Assembly: GCF_013870525.1 (NCBI RefSeq)
Contig: NZ_JACBXD010000036.1
Coordinates: forward strand, 1 to 64,000
Length of the DNA stretch: 64,000 bases
Direction: 5' to 3'
Source: Amycolatopsis pittospori
Lineage (GTDB): Bacteria; Actinomycetota; Actinomycetes; Mycobacteriales; Pseudonocardiaceae
Shown: one piece after another, positions 34,384 to 42,971 of the stretch
Layout: every line of letters begins with the position of its first letter
Position numbering within the stretch: position 1 is the stretch's first letter
The notes under the pieces: model-generated
The model's input: the letters and a program-made list of their open reading frames with translations, nothing else
The model's database searches: none
Told to the model about the DNA's origin: nothing
Position numbers and translations under genes: made by a program

Positions 34384-35562
34384 CTATTTCTTCGGGATGC
34401 GCAGCCAGTCGTTCGCGACCAGCTCCCATTTGTTGGTGCCGGAGGCGAGCTTGATCGGCCAGCCCGCGGTGTTGTCGTGGTGGGTCTGGCCGGGTCCGAA
34501 GACGTACGGCGTGCCGACCATCGGATCGGTGACCGGCTTCATCTCGCGCAATGCCTTGGTCACCGATTCGCGGGTGATGTCGCCGCTGATCCCGCGGACG
34601 ACGTCGAGGAAGTACTTCGCCGCCAGGTAGCCGCCCTGACTGAACGAGGTCAGCGGGATGCCGTTCTTCGTCATCAGTTCACGCCAGTCCTTGTTCTGCG
34701 GGCTGGTCGCGTCGGTGAAGGGGTAGAACTCGGCGGGCACGTACACCCCGGCGCCGGCGTTGGTGATGGCCTTGGCGTAGTTCTCGCTGTAGACGCTGGT
34801 GAGCAGCAGCCACGTGACGTCGTTCCAGCCCTGGGCCGCGGCGGCCTTGAGCTGCCCGATGGAGTCCGGCTCGACCGGGTTCACCGTGATCGCCTTGCAG
34901 CCCGCGTTGCGCGCCTTGACGATGTAGGAGGTGTAGTCGGACCCGCCGTAGGGCACGGTCGCGTCGAGGTACTTGAGCTTCTTGCCGGTGATGGCCGACC
35001 ACTCGTCGATGGCCGCCTGGTACGACGGCAGCGTGTTGCCCGCGATCTCCAGCAGCGCGCAGATGTCGTTCAGCTTCAGCGTTTCCGAGCCGTAGAGCAG
35101 GGTCAGCGTCATGTCGTGGTACGGGCCGACGTTGACCGGGGCGATGTTGGGGCTGGAGAAACACGCGGGGTCGACGCCGATGCCCTGCATCGACAGGATC
35201 TTCTGCTGCTCGTAGTACTTGTTGTTGATCTCGCATTCGATGAGGCTGGACGAACCGACCAGCGCCACCGCCTCGTCACGGCCGACGACCTCGCGGGCGG
35301 CCGCGGCGGCGGCCGCCGGGTCGCCCTTGTCGTCGAGTGCCTTGTACTCGATCTTTCTCCCGTTCACACCGCCGCCGTCGTTGGCCGCGTCGAAGACCGC
35401 CTTGGCCGCCTGGGAGGCCTCGGGGAAGGTGGCCGAGCCGCTGAGCGCGTTGACCGAGCCGACCACGATCGGTCCGCTCGCACCGCTTTCGGCTCCGGCG
35501 CAGCCTGCCGTGGCGAGGAGGACGGCCGCGGAGAGGGCGACCAGGCGCCGCGCCGGCCTCAT
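34384..35562 (-). CDS. ABC transporter substrate-binding lipoprotein (LivK/Leu-binding type)
   Basis: A 392-residue peripheral-binding protein of the type I (Peripla_BP_6) fold. The lipobox ATAGC places the lipidated cysteine near 21, followed by a short linker and PIVVGSVNALSGSATFPE; later features are LDDKGDP, GSSSLIECE and a C-terminal tail matching the Leu/Ile/Val-binding group. In actinomycetes such proteins often bind aromatic acids, amides or amines. With the amine oxidase nearby, an amine or its acid is a sensible guess, not shown. The start overlaps the SnoaL-like gene (ATGA). Confidence 0.88.
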   Translation of the reverse strand: MRPARRLVALSAAVLLATAGCAGAESGASGPIVVGSVNALSGSATFPEASQAAKAVFDAANDGGGVNGRKIEYKALDDKGDPAAAAAAAREVVGRDEAVALVGSSSLIECEINNKYYEQQKILSMQGIGVDPACFSSPNIAPVNVGPYHDMTLTLLYGSETLKLNDICALLEIAGNTLPSYQAAIDEWSAITGKKLKYLDATVPYGGSDYTSYIVKARNAGCKAITVNPVEPDSIGQLKAAAAQGWNDVTWLLLTSVYSENYAKAITNAGAGVYVPAEFYPFTDATSPQNKDWRELMTKNGIPLTSFSQGGYLAAKYFLDVVRGISGDITRESVTKALREMKPVTDPMVGTPYVFGPGQTHHDNTAGWPIKLASGTNKWELVANDWLRIPKK

Positions 35563-35951
35563 CGGTCTTCCGCCGCGTCGACGACGGGCACGGAGTCGAC
35601 GATCTGCTCGAACGACACGACCTTGCCGCCGTCGAACTTCCACACATGTGCGACACGGGCGGTGAACGAGCGACCGGTCTTGCGGTGCTTGCCCTGGTAG
35701 GTGCCGATGCCGATCACCGTGTCGCCCGCGTCGGCGAGTTCACCGAGGGCGAAGCCGTAGCCGTCCCAGTCGTTCGCGATCGCGCCGAAGACGTGCTCCT
35801 TGACCTCTTCCGGTCCGGTGTACGTTCCCGCGTAAGGGAAACCGGCCGCCTCCGTCCAGGTGGTCTCCGGCTCGAGCGGGGCCAGCATGCCCGCCAGGTC
35901 GCCCCGGTCGCTCGCGGCGTAATGCGCGGCGATGACGTCTAAATTGGACAC
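35559..35951 (-). CDS. SnoaL/NTF2-like protein
   Basis: A 130-residue cone-shaped alpha+beta protein of the NTF2-like superfamily (IAAHYAASDRGDLAGMLAPL, WTEAAGFPYAG, TARVAHVWKFDGGKV). The GTG start has AAGGAG upstream. Such proteins act as isomerases, cyclases or hydrolases or merely bind small molecules. Placed between a MoaF-like protein and the binding-protein gene, it probably handles the same substrate or product. No specific reaction can be named. Confidence 0.8.
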   Translation of the reverse strand: MSNLDVIAAHYAASDRGDLAGMLAPLEPETTWTEAAGFPYAGTYTGPEEVKEHVFGAIANDWDGYGFALGELADAGDTVIGIGTYQGKHRKTGRSFTARVAHVWKFDGGKVVSFEQIVDSVPVVDAAEDR

Positions 35952-35961
35952 TCGAACTCCT

Positions 35962-36729
35962 TCAGACCGGTTGCGCGTCGGGGTAGGCGACGGCGCCGAG
36001 TGGGTAGATGTGCCCGCCCGCGCGGGAATGTTCCGACCGGCCGTCGCCGGTCAGGCCGAGGAAGACGCCGGTGGTCTTCAGTGCGTAGCCGAGGTCGTGC
36101 AGCCACACACTGGCCACGGCGATGCGGAACTCGCGGAAGCAGAACAGGTAGAGCCCGTCCTGGAACTTCCACACCGTAGACAGGTCCATGTCGCCGTGAC
36201 CGCGCTGCACGCCTTCGAGGCATTGCCAGGCATAGCGTTGCGAAGACACGTACACGTGCTCGTAGAGGTGTTCCGGGCTGTAGCGGTAGATGTTGCGCTT
36301 GCCGATCAGGTCGCGCGACGGCCCCGGCTCGTCACCGGACGGAGTGCCCGCGTCGGTGGTGCCGGCCCAGAACGTCTGCGAGACACGGGGAACGCCCTCG
36401 ACGTCCTCGGCGCCGATCACCGAACGCACGGCCAGCGCGCGATGCGTCGTCGTGGAGAAGACGACGGTGAGCGCTTCGCCTTCCACACTGGTGTGGGGGA
36501 GATTGACGAAGAAGACGTCGTCTCGGACGGCGACCGCGTCGTAAGGATCCTTGATGCCGTTGCAGGTGACGGTTTCAGCGTTCTCGAACCGCAGCGCGAG
36601 CGTCGTGCCGTCGTCGAGGGTGACGGTGAGCTCGCGTCCCGTCAGATCCGCGTTCGGCAGTCGGTAGGTGGCAATTCCGGCGGCGAACTCGTCATAGGTG
36701 CGCCACTGTTCCTCGGGTGCTTCGGACAT
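35962..36729 (-). CDS. MoaF-family protein, copy 2
   Basis: A 255-residue MoaF homologue with the two-barrel layout and the conserved EHLYEHVYVSSQRYAWQCLEG near residue 165, later LYLFCFREF. It shares the same core pattern with copy 1 (26722-27513) but differs elsewhere, so the two are old paralogues. It is first after the AraC gene in the operon that carries the LIV-type importer, 10 bp before the SnoaL-like gene. Two MoaF proteins on either side of an amine oxidase and importer argue that they act on amine-derived substrates. Confidence 0.82.
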   Translation of the reverse strand: MSEAPEEQWRTYDEFAAGIATYRLPNADLTGRELTVTLDDGTTLALRFENAETVTCNGIKDPYDAVAVRDDVFFVNLPHTSVEGEALTVVFSTTTHRALAVRSVIGAEDVEGVPRVSQTFWAGTTDAGTPSGDEPGPSRDLIGKRNIYRYSPEHLYEHVYVSSQRYAWQCLEGVQRGHGDMDLSTVWKFQDGLYLFCFREFRIAVASVWLHDLGYALKTTGVFLGLTGDGRSEHSRAGGHIYPLGAVAYPDAQPV

Positions 36730-36769
36730 GCGGTCATCGTCGAGGCGCCCGCCCGGCCGAGGCCAGCCG

Positions 36770-37786
36770 TCACGCGCTGGGCGGCAACAACCGGTCGCTC
36801 ACGGTCAAGCCGCGCCGGACCTCGCTCGGTGAGCAGCCGAATTCCGTCTTGAACACCCGGCTGAAATGCGGCGCGTCGACGAAACCCCACTTCGCCGCGA
36901 TGGCCGCGACGGGCCGTGAAGCGTGCACAGGATCGAGTAGTTCGCGCCGGCAGTGTTCGAGGCGCCGGGTGCGGATCCAGCCCGAGACGGTCGTTCCCTG
37001 TTCGTGGAACAGCCCGTGCAGATGCCGGGTGGAGATGTAGTGCTCGGCGGCGATCTGCGCCGGGCCGAGGTCGGTGGAGGAGAGGTTCGCGTCGATGTAG
37101 GCGAGCACCCGGCGCATCAGTTCGTGGTGCGGCCCCGCGGTCGCGCGGGCGAGGTCGAGTTCGCTGGCGAACAGCGTGGCGAGCAGATCGACCGCGGTAT
37201 GCGCGAGCCGGACGCCCGCCGGTCCGCCGAGCTGGTCGAGATTGCTGCCGAGTTGCGCCAGGAACGGCACCACGACGTTGCCCATCCCGCGTTTACCCGA
37301 CATCGGGACCGCGGTCAGCTGGCCGACCAGGTCGCGGGGGAGATCGATGAGCCGCTGCGGGAACATCACCACCAGCGTCCGGAAATCCTCTTCGAACGCC
37401 AGGGAATACGGCCGGTGCGTGTCGTACAACGCCACGTCACCGGGGCGCAGCATCGCCTCCCGGTTGTCCTGCACCAGCAGACCGGTCCCGGACAGGATCA
37501 GGCTCAGTTTGTAGTAGTGCCTGTCCGCCCTGGCGATGAGCTCGGGCGTCCGTTCGACGACGTGCGCCGAGGCGGTCACCTCGGTCAGCTGGACGTCGTC
37601 GGCGCCGCACGAGCGGATGCGGCCGCGGAAGTGGTCGCGGTGCTCGCTCGTCACGTGCAACGGCACGAAGGAATGCGACACCACCGTGCGGAAATCGGTG
37701 AAATCTCGCGCGACCGTGGTGGTGGTCGGGTCGGCGGTGGCGGTGGTCAAGACGTCACCTCGCAGCATCGGGAGGGTGAATTTCAT
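36770..37786 (-). CDS. AraC-family transcriptional regulator (FeaR-like architecture)
   Basis: A 338-residue activator type: an N-terminal AraC_binding_2 cupin (SLILSGTGLLVQDN, LRPGDVALYDTHRPYSL) and a C-terminal double helix-turn-helix (IAAEHYISTRHLHGLFHEQG, IAAKWGFVDAPHFSRVFKTEFG). This architecture is that of FeaR, which activates tyramine oxidase genes in E. coli, so control of the amine region here is plausible. The ATG at 37786 lacks a ribosome site; a TTG 36 bases on with GAGGTGACGTC upstream is an alternative start. Its gene leads the MoaF/importer operon by 40 bp. Confidence 0.86.
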   Translation of the reverse strand: MKFTLPMLRGDVLTTATADPTTTTVARDFTDFRTVVSHSFVPLHVTSEHRDHFRGRIRSCGADDVQLTEVTASAHVVERTPELIARADRHYYKLSLILSGTGLLVQDNREAMLRPGDVALYDTHRPYSLAFEEDFRTLVVMFPQRLIDLPRDLVGQLTAVPMSGKRGMGNVVVPFLAQLGSNLDQLGGPAGVRLAHTAVDLLATLFASELDLARATAGPHHELMRRVLAYIDANLSSTDLGPAQIAAEHYISTRHLHGLFHEQGTTVSGWIRTRRLEHCRRELLDPVHASRPVAAIAAKWGFVDAPHFSRVFKTEFGCSPSEVRRGLTVSDRLLPPSA

Positions 37787-37831
37787 ATACGATAAGCGAT
37801 ACGATGCTGCCGGGCAATGATCGTGGCGAGG
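37787..37831 (-). promoter_or_regulatory. Short promoter region with ATCGTAT direct repeat
   Basis: On the leftward strand ATCGTAT occurs twice with a 12-base period immediately before the AraC start codon. The gap to the upstream gene is only 45 bp, so the promoter of this operon is either here or upstream of 38314. The A/T-rich repeat may contain the -10 box or a regulator half-site. Confidence 0.35.
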
Positions 37832-38314
37832 TCAGTCGGCGAGGCGGAACAGGAAGGTCCGCGGGTCCACGTCGACGGGTACCAGCGTGCCCTTTTCGAA
37901 GCGCCCGACCTCCTCGGTGACGAGCCGTGCGCTGAACGTCAGCACACCTTCGCCGGTGACGACGAGGTCGACGTCGTCGGCGGGAGTGCTCACCTCGCCG
38001 ACCCAGATCCGCTTGCTGGCAACGACCTCGGCGGTCGCGCGGACGCCCTTCCGGTCGAGCGCGCGGTGGGCCTCCCTGGCCTTGGCGTTCTGCCACAGGT
38101 GCGAGCCGACGGCCGCCAGGGCACCGATCGTGAACACGGTGCCCATGGCGATGACGACCAGGCGATCGTCATCGCCGGGATCGAAGTGGGTGCTGATCCA
38201 GAGCAAGGCCGGGCCGATCAGGGCCATCACGGTCATGAAGAACCCCATCAGGCATCCGAACCCGGTGAAGGCGGGTCGTTCCGGGGCTTCCTTGCCTTCG
38301 AGGTCCCTCGTCAC
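37832..38314 (-). CDS. Two-helix membrane protein, DUF3592-like
   Basis: A 160-residue protein with GTG start and no obvious ribosome site. Two hydrophobic helices (about 20-42 and 55-75) are followed by a soluble C-terminal domain of ~85 residues whose beta pattern (ATAEVVASKRI...VEVGRFEKGTLVPVDVDPRTFLF, not quoted in full) resembles DUF3592 proteins: a V/T-rich strand then the closing VDVDPxxP-like turn. No function is known. It lies between the P450 and AraC genes without overlap. Confidence 0.6.
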   Translation of the reverse strand: MTRDLEGKEAPERPAFTGFGCLMGFFMTVMALIGPALLWISTHFDPGDDDRLVVIAMGTVFTIGALAAVGSHLWQNAKAREAHRALDRKGVRATAEVVASKRIWVGEVSTPADDVDLVVTGEGVLTFSARLVTEEVGRFEKGTLVPVDVDPRTFLFRLAD

Positions 38315-38393
38315 CGGCGAGACGTTACTGACCGGTTTTCGCTGCCGGTCCGGTAAAAATGCCCGCTAGGGGCTCAGGGTGTACGGCGTCCGA

Positions 38394-39728
38394 TCACGCG
38401 AGCGCGGCCGGGAGCGTTTCGAATCCTCGCAGGATCCGCGTCCGCCGTCGTCGCGCCCCGCCCAGGAGCCGAAGGTCGGGGAACCGTTCGAAGATCGACC
38501 GCAGTCCGATCTCCCCTTCCATCCTCGCCAGTGAGGCGCCCAGGCAGTAGTGCCGCCCGGCGCCGAAGGAGACGTGGTCGCGCGCGTTCGCCCGGGTGAC
38601 GTCGAAAGCGGCCGGGTCGTCGAAGATCTCCGGGTCCCGGTTGGCGCCGGCGAGCACCGTGCTGACGATCGCGCCGCGCCGGACGGGCACGCCGCTCACC
38701 TCGGTGTCGCGGGCGCACAGCCGTCCGGTGAGCAGGACCGGCGGGTCGTAGCGGAGGATCTCGTCGACGGCGTTGCTCCAGGTTTCGGGGCTCTCACGGA
38801 GTTTCCCGAGTTGATCGGGATGCCGGGTGAGCAGGGCGATGCCGTTGCCGAGAAGGTTGACGGTCGTTTCGAAACCGGCCGCCAGGACCAGTCCCGCGGT
38901 GGCCTTCAGTTCGCGTTCGGTCAGGCCGACGCCGTCTTCGCGGGCGGCGATCAGTTTGCTCAGCAGGTTGTCGCCGGGGTTCTCCCGCAGTTTCTCCAGG
39001 TGGGTGGTGAGCCAGGAGTCGAACTCGGCCAGAGTCGCTTCGACCGTCCGGAAGGTTCGCCAGGGCAGACCGAGGTCGAGACTGGGCGCCGCCGCACCGC
39101 CGAGGGCCAGCACCTTGTCGCGTTCCTCGGGCGGGACACCGAGGATCTGGCTGATGACGGTGACGGGGAGCAGCCCGCAGTAGGACTCGATCAGATCGAC
39201 GGGGTCCGCCGGGTCGAGGCCGTCGAGCAGTGCGTCGGTGATCGCCTGGGTGCGGTGCCGCAGTTGTTCCACCGCACGGGCGGTGAAGACCCGGGTGACC
39301 AGTTTGCGGTAGCGGGTGTGGTCGGGCGGTTCGCTGGCGAGCAGCGACGGCGGTTCGATCGGGTGGATCAGCCCGGACGCCGACCAGGCGGTGAGCCGGT
39401 TGAGCAGTGGGTTGTCCGGGACGAATCGCACGGACTTGAACGCGTCGCCGGTCAGGATCTCCTTGCACGCCGAGTGCCGCGTCGTCACGTGCCCGACCTT
39501 GGTGGTGGCGATGGCGCCGTGCGAGCGGATCTCGTCGAACAACCCGGTCAGGTCCGTGCCGGCGCTCGCTTCGACGGACAGCCTGCCTTGGAGGTCGCCA
39601 CGGCGGGCGGCGGCCTGGAGCGCGACGCGGGGGATCGCGTGGCCGATGGTCCAGCGAGTGACCGGTTTGGCGATTTCCTCCGCCCGGCGCAGGAAGGTCC
39701 GAGCGGGAGCGGTCTTGAGTGCGAACAT
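38394..39728 (-). CDS. Cytochrome P450
   Basis: A 444-residue class I-type bacterial P450. The I-helix oxygen-activation motif AGFETT (~288), the EILR of the K-helix (ExxR) and the haem-binding loop FGAGRHYCLG with cysteine 395 are all present. The N-terminus carries ~80 residues before the first conserved region, longer than in many P450s. No ferredoxin or reductase gene is adjacent, so it must use redox partners encoded elsewhere. It is monocistronic and divergent from the CorC/CNNM-type gene. Substrate unknown. Confidence 0.93.
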   Translation of the reverse strand: MFALKTAPARTFLRRAEEIAKPVTRWTIGHAIPRVALQAAARRGDLQGRLSVEASAGTDLTGLFDEIRSHGAIATTKVGHVTTRHSACKEILTGDAFKSVRFVPDNPLLNRLTAWSASGLIHPIEPPSLLASEPPDHTRYRKLVTRVFTARAVEQLRHRTQAITDALLDGLDPADPVDLIESYCGLLPVTVISQILGVPPEERDKVLALGGAAAPSLDLGLPWRTFRTVEATLAEFDSWLTTHLEKLRENPGDNLLSKLIAAREDGVGLTERELKATAGLVLAAGFETTVNLLGNGIALLTRHPDQLGKLRESPETWSNAVDEILRYDPPVLLTGRLCARDTEVSGVPVRRGAIVSTVLAGANRDPEIFDDPAAFDVTRANARDHVSFGAGRHYCLGASLARMEGEIGLRSIFERFPDLRLLGGARRRRTRILRGFETLPAALA

Positions 39729-39857
39729 CAGGACTCCGTCCGTGCTGGTCCTTCGAAGGTATCGGAACGACGTGTCAGTAGCGACCCGCTCCGACATCTG
39801 CGGACCGGTATCCCCCTGGGTAGAGTTCTGCTCTTCCGGCGGGCCGGGGGAGTGTTT

Positions 39858-41138
39858 GTGGGCGGCTACGGGTTCGACATCGCGCTCGTCGCGGTGCTGG
39901 TGGTGCTCAACGCGGTGTTCGCGGGTAGCGAGATGGCGCTGATCTCGCTGCGCGAAGGGCAGTTGCGGGCCCTGGAACGGGACGGCCGGGCCAGCGCCCG
40001 GACGCTGGTCCGGCTCGCGCGCGACCCGAACCGTTTCCTGGCGACGATCCAGATCGGCATCACGCTCGCCGGGTTCCTCGCGTCGGCGACGGCGGCGGTT
40101 TCGCTGGCCGAGCCGGTGGTGCCGCTGCTGAGCTTCCTCGGCAACGCCGCCGGCGCGGTGGCCGTCGCGTTGGTGACGATGGTGCTGACGTTCCTCACGC
40201 TGGTACTCGGCGAACTGGCGCCGAAGCGGCTGGCGATGCAGAACGCGTTGCGGTGGGCGCTGCTGGTGGCGCGTCCGCTGAACCTGCTGTCGGCGATTTC
40301 GAGGCCCGCGGTGTGGGCGCTGAGCGTGTCGACGAACTTCGTCGTGCGGGTGCTGGGCGGACGATCCGAAGCGGACCCGGATCAGATGTCGCCGGAGGAA
40401 CTGCGCGAACTGGTGTCGGCGCAACGCGGCCTCAACGCCGAACAGCGCATGATCATCAACGGTGCCCTGGAGATCCACGAACGCCGTCTGCGGGAGGTAC
40501 TCGTCCCGAGACGGGCGGTGCTGACACTGTCGGCGGAGCAGGACATCGAGTCGGCTCGGCGGCAGCTGGCGGAGTCGGGGCATTCCCGTGCGCCGGTCGC
40601 CCGCGGCGGACATCTGGACGACGTCGTCGGCGTGGTGAGCCTGCGCGATCTGCTCGAAGACCACGAGGATCTCGCCGCGGCGGTCCGGCCGGCGGTGGTG
40701 TTCCCCGATTCGCTGCGGGTCTCGGACGCGCTGCGGGGTTTCAAGGCAGAGCGGGAACAGATGGCGCTGGTGGTGGACGAGCACGGTGCCGTCGCGGGCA
40801 TGGTCACGCTGGAGGACCTGCTGGAGGAGATCGTCGGCGAGATCTACGACGAGACCGACCGCGACGTGCTGGCCGTGCGTGACGGCCAGGACGGCTCCCT
40901 GATCCTGCCCGGCACCTTCCCGGTGCACGACCTCGTCGACGTCGGGGTGGAACTGCCCGACGCGCCGGCGGGGGAGTACGCGACGATCGCCGGCCTGATC
41001 CTGGTGATCCTGGGCCGGATTCCGGAGAAGCCGGGCGACCGGGTGGTCGTCTCCGGCTGGACGGCCGAAGTGCTCGGCGTGGAGCATCACGCGATCACGC
41101 GGGTGGCGCTGCACCGTGGTGCCAAACAAGAGCACTGA
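39858..41138 (+). CDS. CNNM/CorC-type membrane protein with CBS domains
   Basis: A 426-residue protein: N-terminal DUF21 membrane domain (about 1-190; FAGSEMALISLREGQLRAL), a pair of CBS domains (about 215-335) and a C-terminal CorC_HlyC domain. The family covers magnesium/cobalt transport or efflux proteins often labelled hemolysin. A GTG at 39858 has GGGGGAG at the right spacing; a GTG two codons upstream overlaps that site and is less likely. It precedes ilvD by 73 bp on the same strand, but the role of the two is not obviously linked. Confidence 0.85.
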   Translation: MGGYGFDIALVAVLVVLNAVFAGSEMALISLREGQLRALERDGRASARTLVRLARDPNRFLATIQIGITLAGFLASATAAVSLAEPVVPLLSFLGNAAGAVAVALVTMVLTFLTLVLGELAPKRLAMQNALRWALLVARPLNLLSAISRPAVWALSVSTNFVVRVLGGRSEADPDQMSPEELRELVSAQRGLNAEQRMIINGALEIHERRLREVLVPRRAVLTLSAEQDIESARRQLAESGHSRAPVARGGHLDDVVGVVSLRDLLEDHEDLAAAVRPAVVFPDSLRVSDALRGFKAEREQMALVVDEHGAVAGMVTLEDLLEEIVGEIYDETDRDVLAVRDGQDGSLILPGTFPVHDLVDVGVELPDAPAGEYATIAGLILVILGRIPEKPGDRVVVSGWTAEVLGVEHHAITRVALHRGAKQEH

Positions 41139-41211
41139 AGCACAAGAGTTGCGCCCGGCGCCCGCGGTTGGCAGCGTGCCCGGTGTCCCACCACGAAGGA
41201 AAGGTGTCCCG

Positions 41212-42891
41212 ATGCCGGAGGACCAGCCGGATTTGAAGCCCCGCTCCCGCGACGTCACCGACGGTCTGGAGCGCGCGGCGGCCCGCGGGATGCTCCGCGC
41301 GGTCGGGATGGACGACGACGACTTCGCCAAACCGCAGATCGGGGTGGCGTCCTCGTGGAACGAGATCACGCCGTGCAATCTGTCGCTGGACCGGCTGGCC
41401 AAGGCGGTCAAGAACGGGGTGCACGCGGGCGGCGGTTACCCGCTCGAATTCGGCACGATCTCGGTGTCCGACGGCATCTCCATGGGACATGAGGGCATGC
41501 ACTTCTCGCTGGTTTCGCGGGAGGTCATCGCCGACTCCGTGGAGACGGTGATGATGGCCGAGCGGCTGGACGGCTCCGTGCTGCTGGCCGGCTGCGACAA
41601 GTCGCTGCCGGGCATGCTCATGGCCGCGGCCAGGCTCGATCTCGCCTCCGTCTTCCTTTACGCGGGTTCGATCATGCCCGGTCAGGTCGATGGCCGGGAC
41701 GTCACGATCATCGACGCCTTCGAGGCCGTCGGCGCCTGTCTGGCGGGCAAGATCACCCGCGCCGAAGTGGACAAGATCGAGCGTGCGATCTGCCCGGGCG
41801 AAGGCGCCTGCGGAGGTATGTACACCGCCAACACGATGGCGTCGGTGGCGGAGGCGCTCGGTATGTCGCTGCCCGGTTCGGCCGCGCCGCCCGCCGTCGA
41901 CCGGCGCCGCGACGGTTTCGCCCACCGATCGGGGGAGGCCGTGGTCGGCATGCTCCGGCAGGGCATCACCGCCCGGCAGATCATGACCATGGAGGCGTTC
42001 GAGAACGCCATCGCCGTCGTGATGGCGCTGGGCGGTTCGACCAACGCCGTCCTCCATCTGCTCGCGATCGCGCGGGAGGCCGAGGTCGACCTGCGCATCG
42101 ACGACTTCAACCGGATCGGCGACAAGGTCCCGCATCTCGGCGACCTCAAGCCGTTCGGGAAGTACGTGATGAACGACGTCGACAAGGTCGGCGGGATCCC
42201 CGTGGTGATGAAGGCGCTGCTCGACGCCGGGCTCATGCACGGCGACGTGCTCACCGTGACCGGCAAGACCATGGCCGAGAACCTCGAAGGCATCGCTCCC
42301 GCCGGTATCGACGGCGAGATCATCCGCCCGCTCGACCGCCCCATCCACAAGACCGGCGGGCTGACCATCCTCAAGGGATCGCTGGCGCCCGAAGGCGCGG
42401 TCGTGAAGTCCGCCGGCTTCGACGAGTCGACGTTCACCGGCACCGCCCGGGTGTTCGACGGCGAGCGGGCCGCCCTCGACGCGCTCGCCGAGGGCCGCAT
42501 CGTCGCCGGCGACGTCGTCGTCATCCGGTACGAGGGGCCGAAGGGCGGCCCGGGTATGCGCGAGATGCTCGCCATCACCGGCGCGATCAAGGGCGCCGGA
42601 CTCGGGAAGGACGTCCTGCTCATCACCGACGGCCGGTTCAGCGGCGGCACGACCGGACTCTGCGTCGGCCACATCGCGCCCGAAGCCGTCGACGCCGGTC
42701 CGATCGCGTTCGTGCGTGACGGCGACCCGATCACCCTCGATGTCGCGAACCGGACCCTGGAGGTCGAGATCGACGACATCGAGGCACGTCGCGAGGGCTG
42801 GAAGCCGAAGGCTCCGGCGTACACGCGCGGTGTCCTCGGCAAGTACGCGAAGGTCGTCCAGAGTGCCGCGCACGGAGCTGTTTGCGAGTAA
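41212..42891 (+). CDS. ilvD: Dihydroxy-acid dehydratase
   Basis: A 559-residue IlvD, complete: converts 2,3-dihydroxy-isovalerate and -methylvalerate to the 2-keto acids of valine and isoleucine synthesis. Iron-sulfur ligands are visible as cysteines in ITPCNLS (55), LAGCDKSLPG (~127) and GEGACGGMYTANTM (~199); the C-terminal ITDGRFSGGTTG and GHIAPEA loops are intact. The length and motifs match the short (actinobacterial) class. Other genes of the ilv pathway are not in the window, as is usual when ilvD stands alone. Confidence 0.96.
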   Translation: MPEDQPDLKPRSRDVTDGLERAAARGMLRAVGMDDDDFAKPQIGVASSWNEITPCNLSLDRLAKAVKNGVHAGGGYPLEFGTISVSDGISMGHEGMHFSLVSREVIADSVETVMMAERLDGSVLLAGCDKSLPGMLMAAARLDLASVFLYAGSIMPGQVDGRDVTIIDAFEAVGACLAGKITRAEVDKIERAICPGEGACGGMYTANTMASVAEALGMSLPGSAAPPAVDRRRDGFAHRSGEAVVGMLRQGITARQIMTMEAFENAIAVVMALGGSTNAVLHLLAIAREAEVDLRIDDFNRIGDKVPHLGDLKPFGKYVMNDVDKVGGIPVVMKALLDAGLMHGDVLTVTGKTMAENLEGIAPAGIDGEIIRPLDRPIHKTGGLTILKGSLAPEGAVVKSAGFDESTFTGTARVFDGERAALDALAEGRIVAGDVVVIRYEGPKGGPGMREMLAITGAIKGAGLGKDVLLITDGRFSGGTTGLCVGHIAPEAVDAGPIAFVRDGDPITLDVANRTLEVEIDDIEARREGWKPKAPAYTRGVLGKYAKVVQSAAHGAVCE

Positions 42892-42971
42892 GCCGACCAA
42901 CGGTGGTTTCGTGTTGAATCAAGTCGTGAATTAATAACAGGCGCTGGTACGTGTCGGGAACTACCGAACGG

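Noticed and set aside
26722..36729. Molybdenum-cofactor biosynthesis locus suggested by two MoaF-type genes
   Set aside because: No MoaA, MoaC, MoaD/E or MogA/MoeA gene is present, and the neighbours are amine-catabolism genes, so the name reflects the monoamine regulon.
38394..41411. A 1005-codon leftward frame
   Set aside because: Only the part from 39728 to 38394 is the P450; the rest lies antisense to the CorC/CNNM-type gene and has no start, ribosome site or family pattern of its own.
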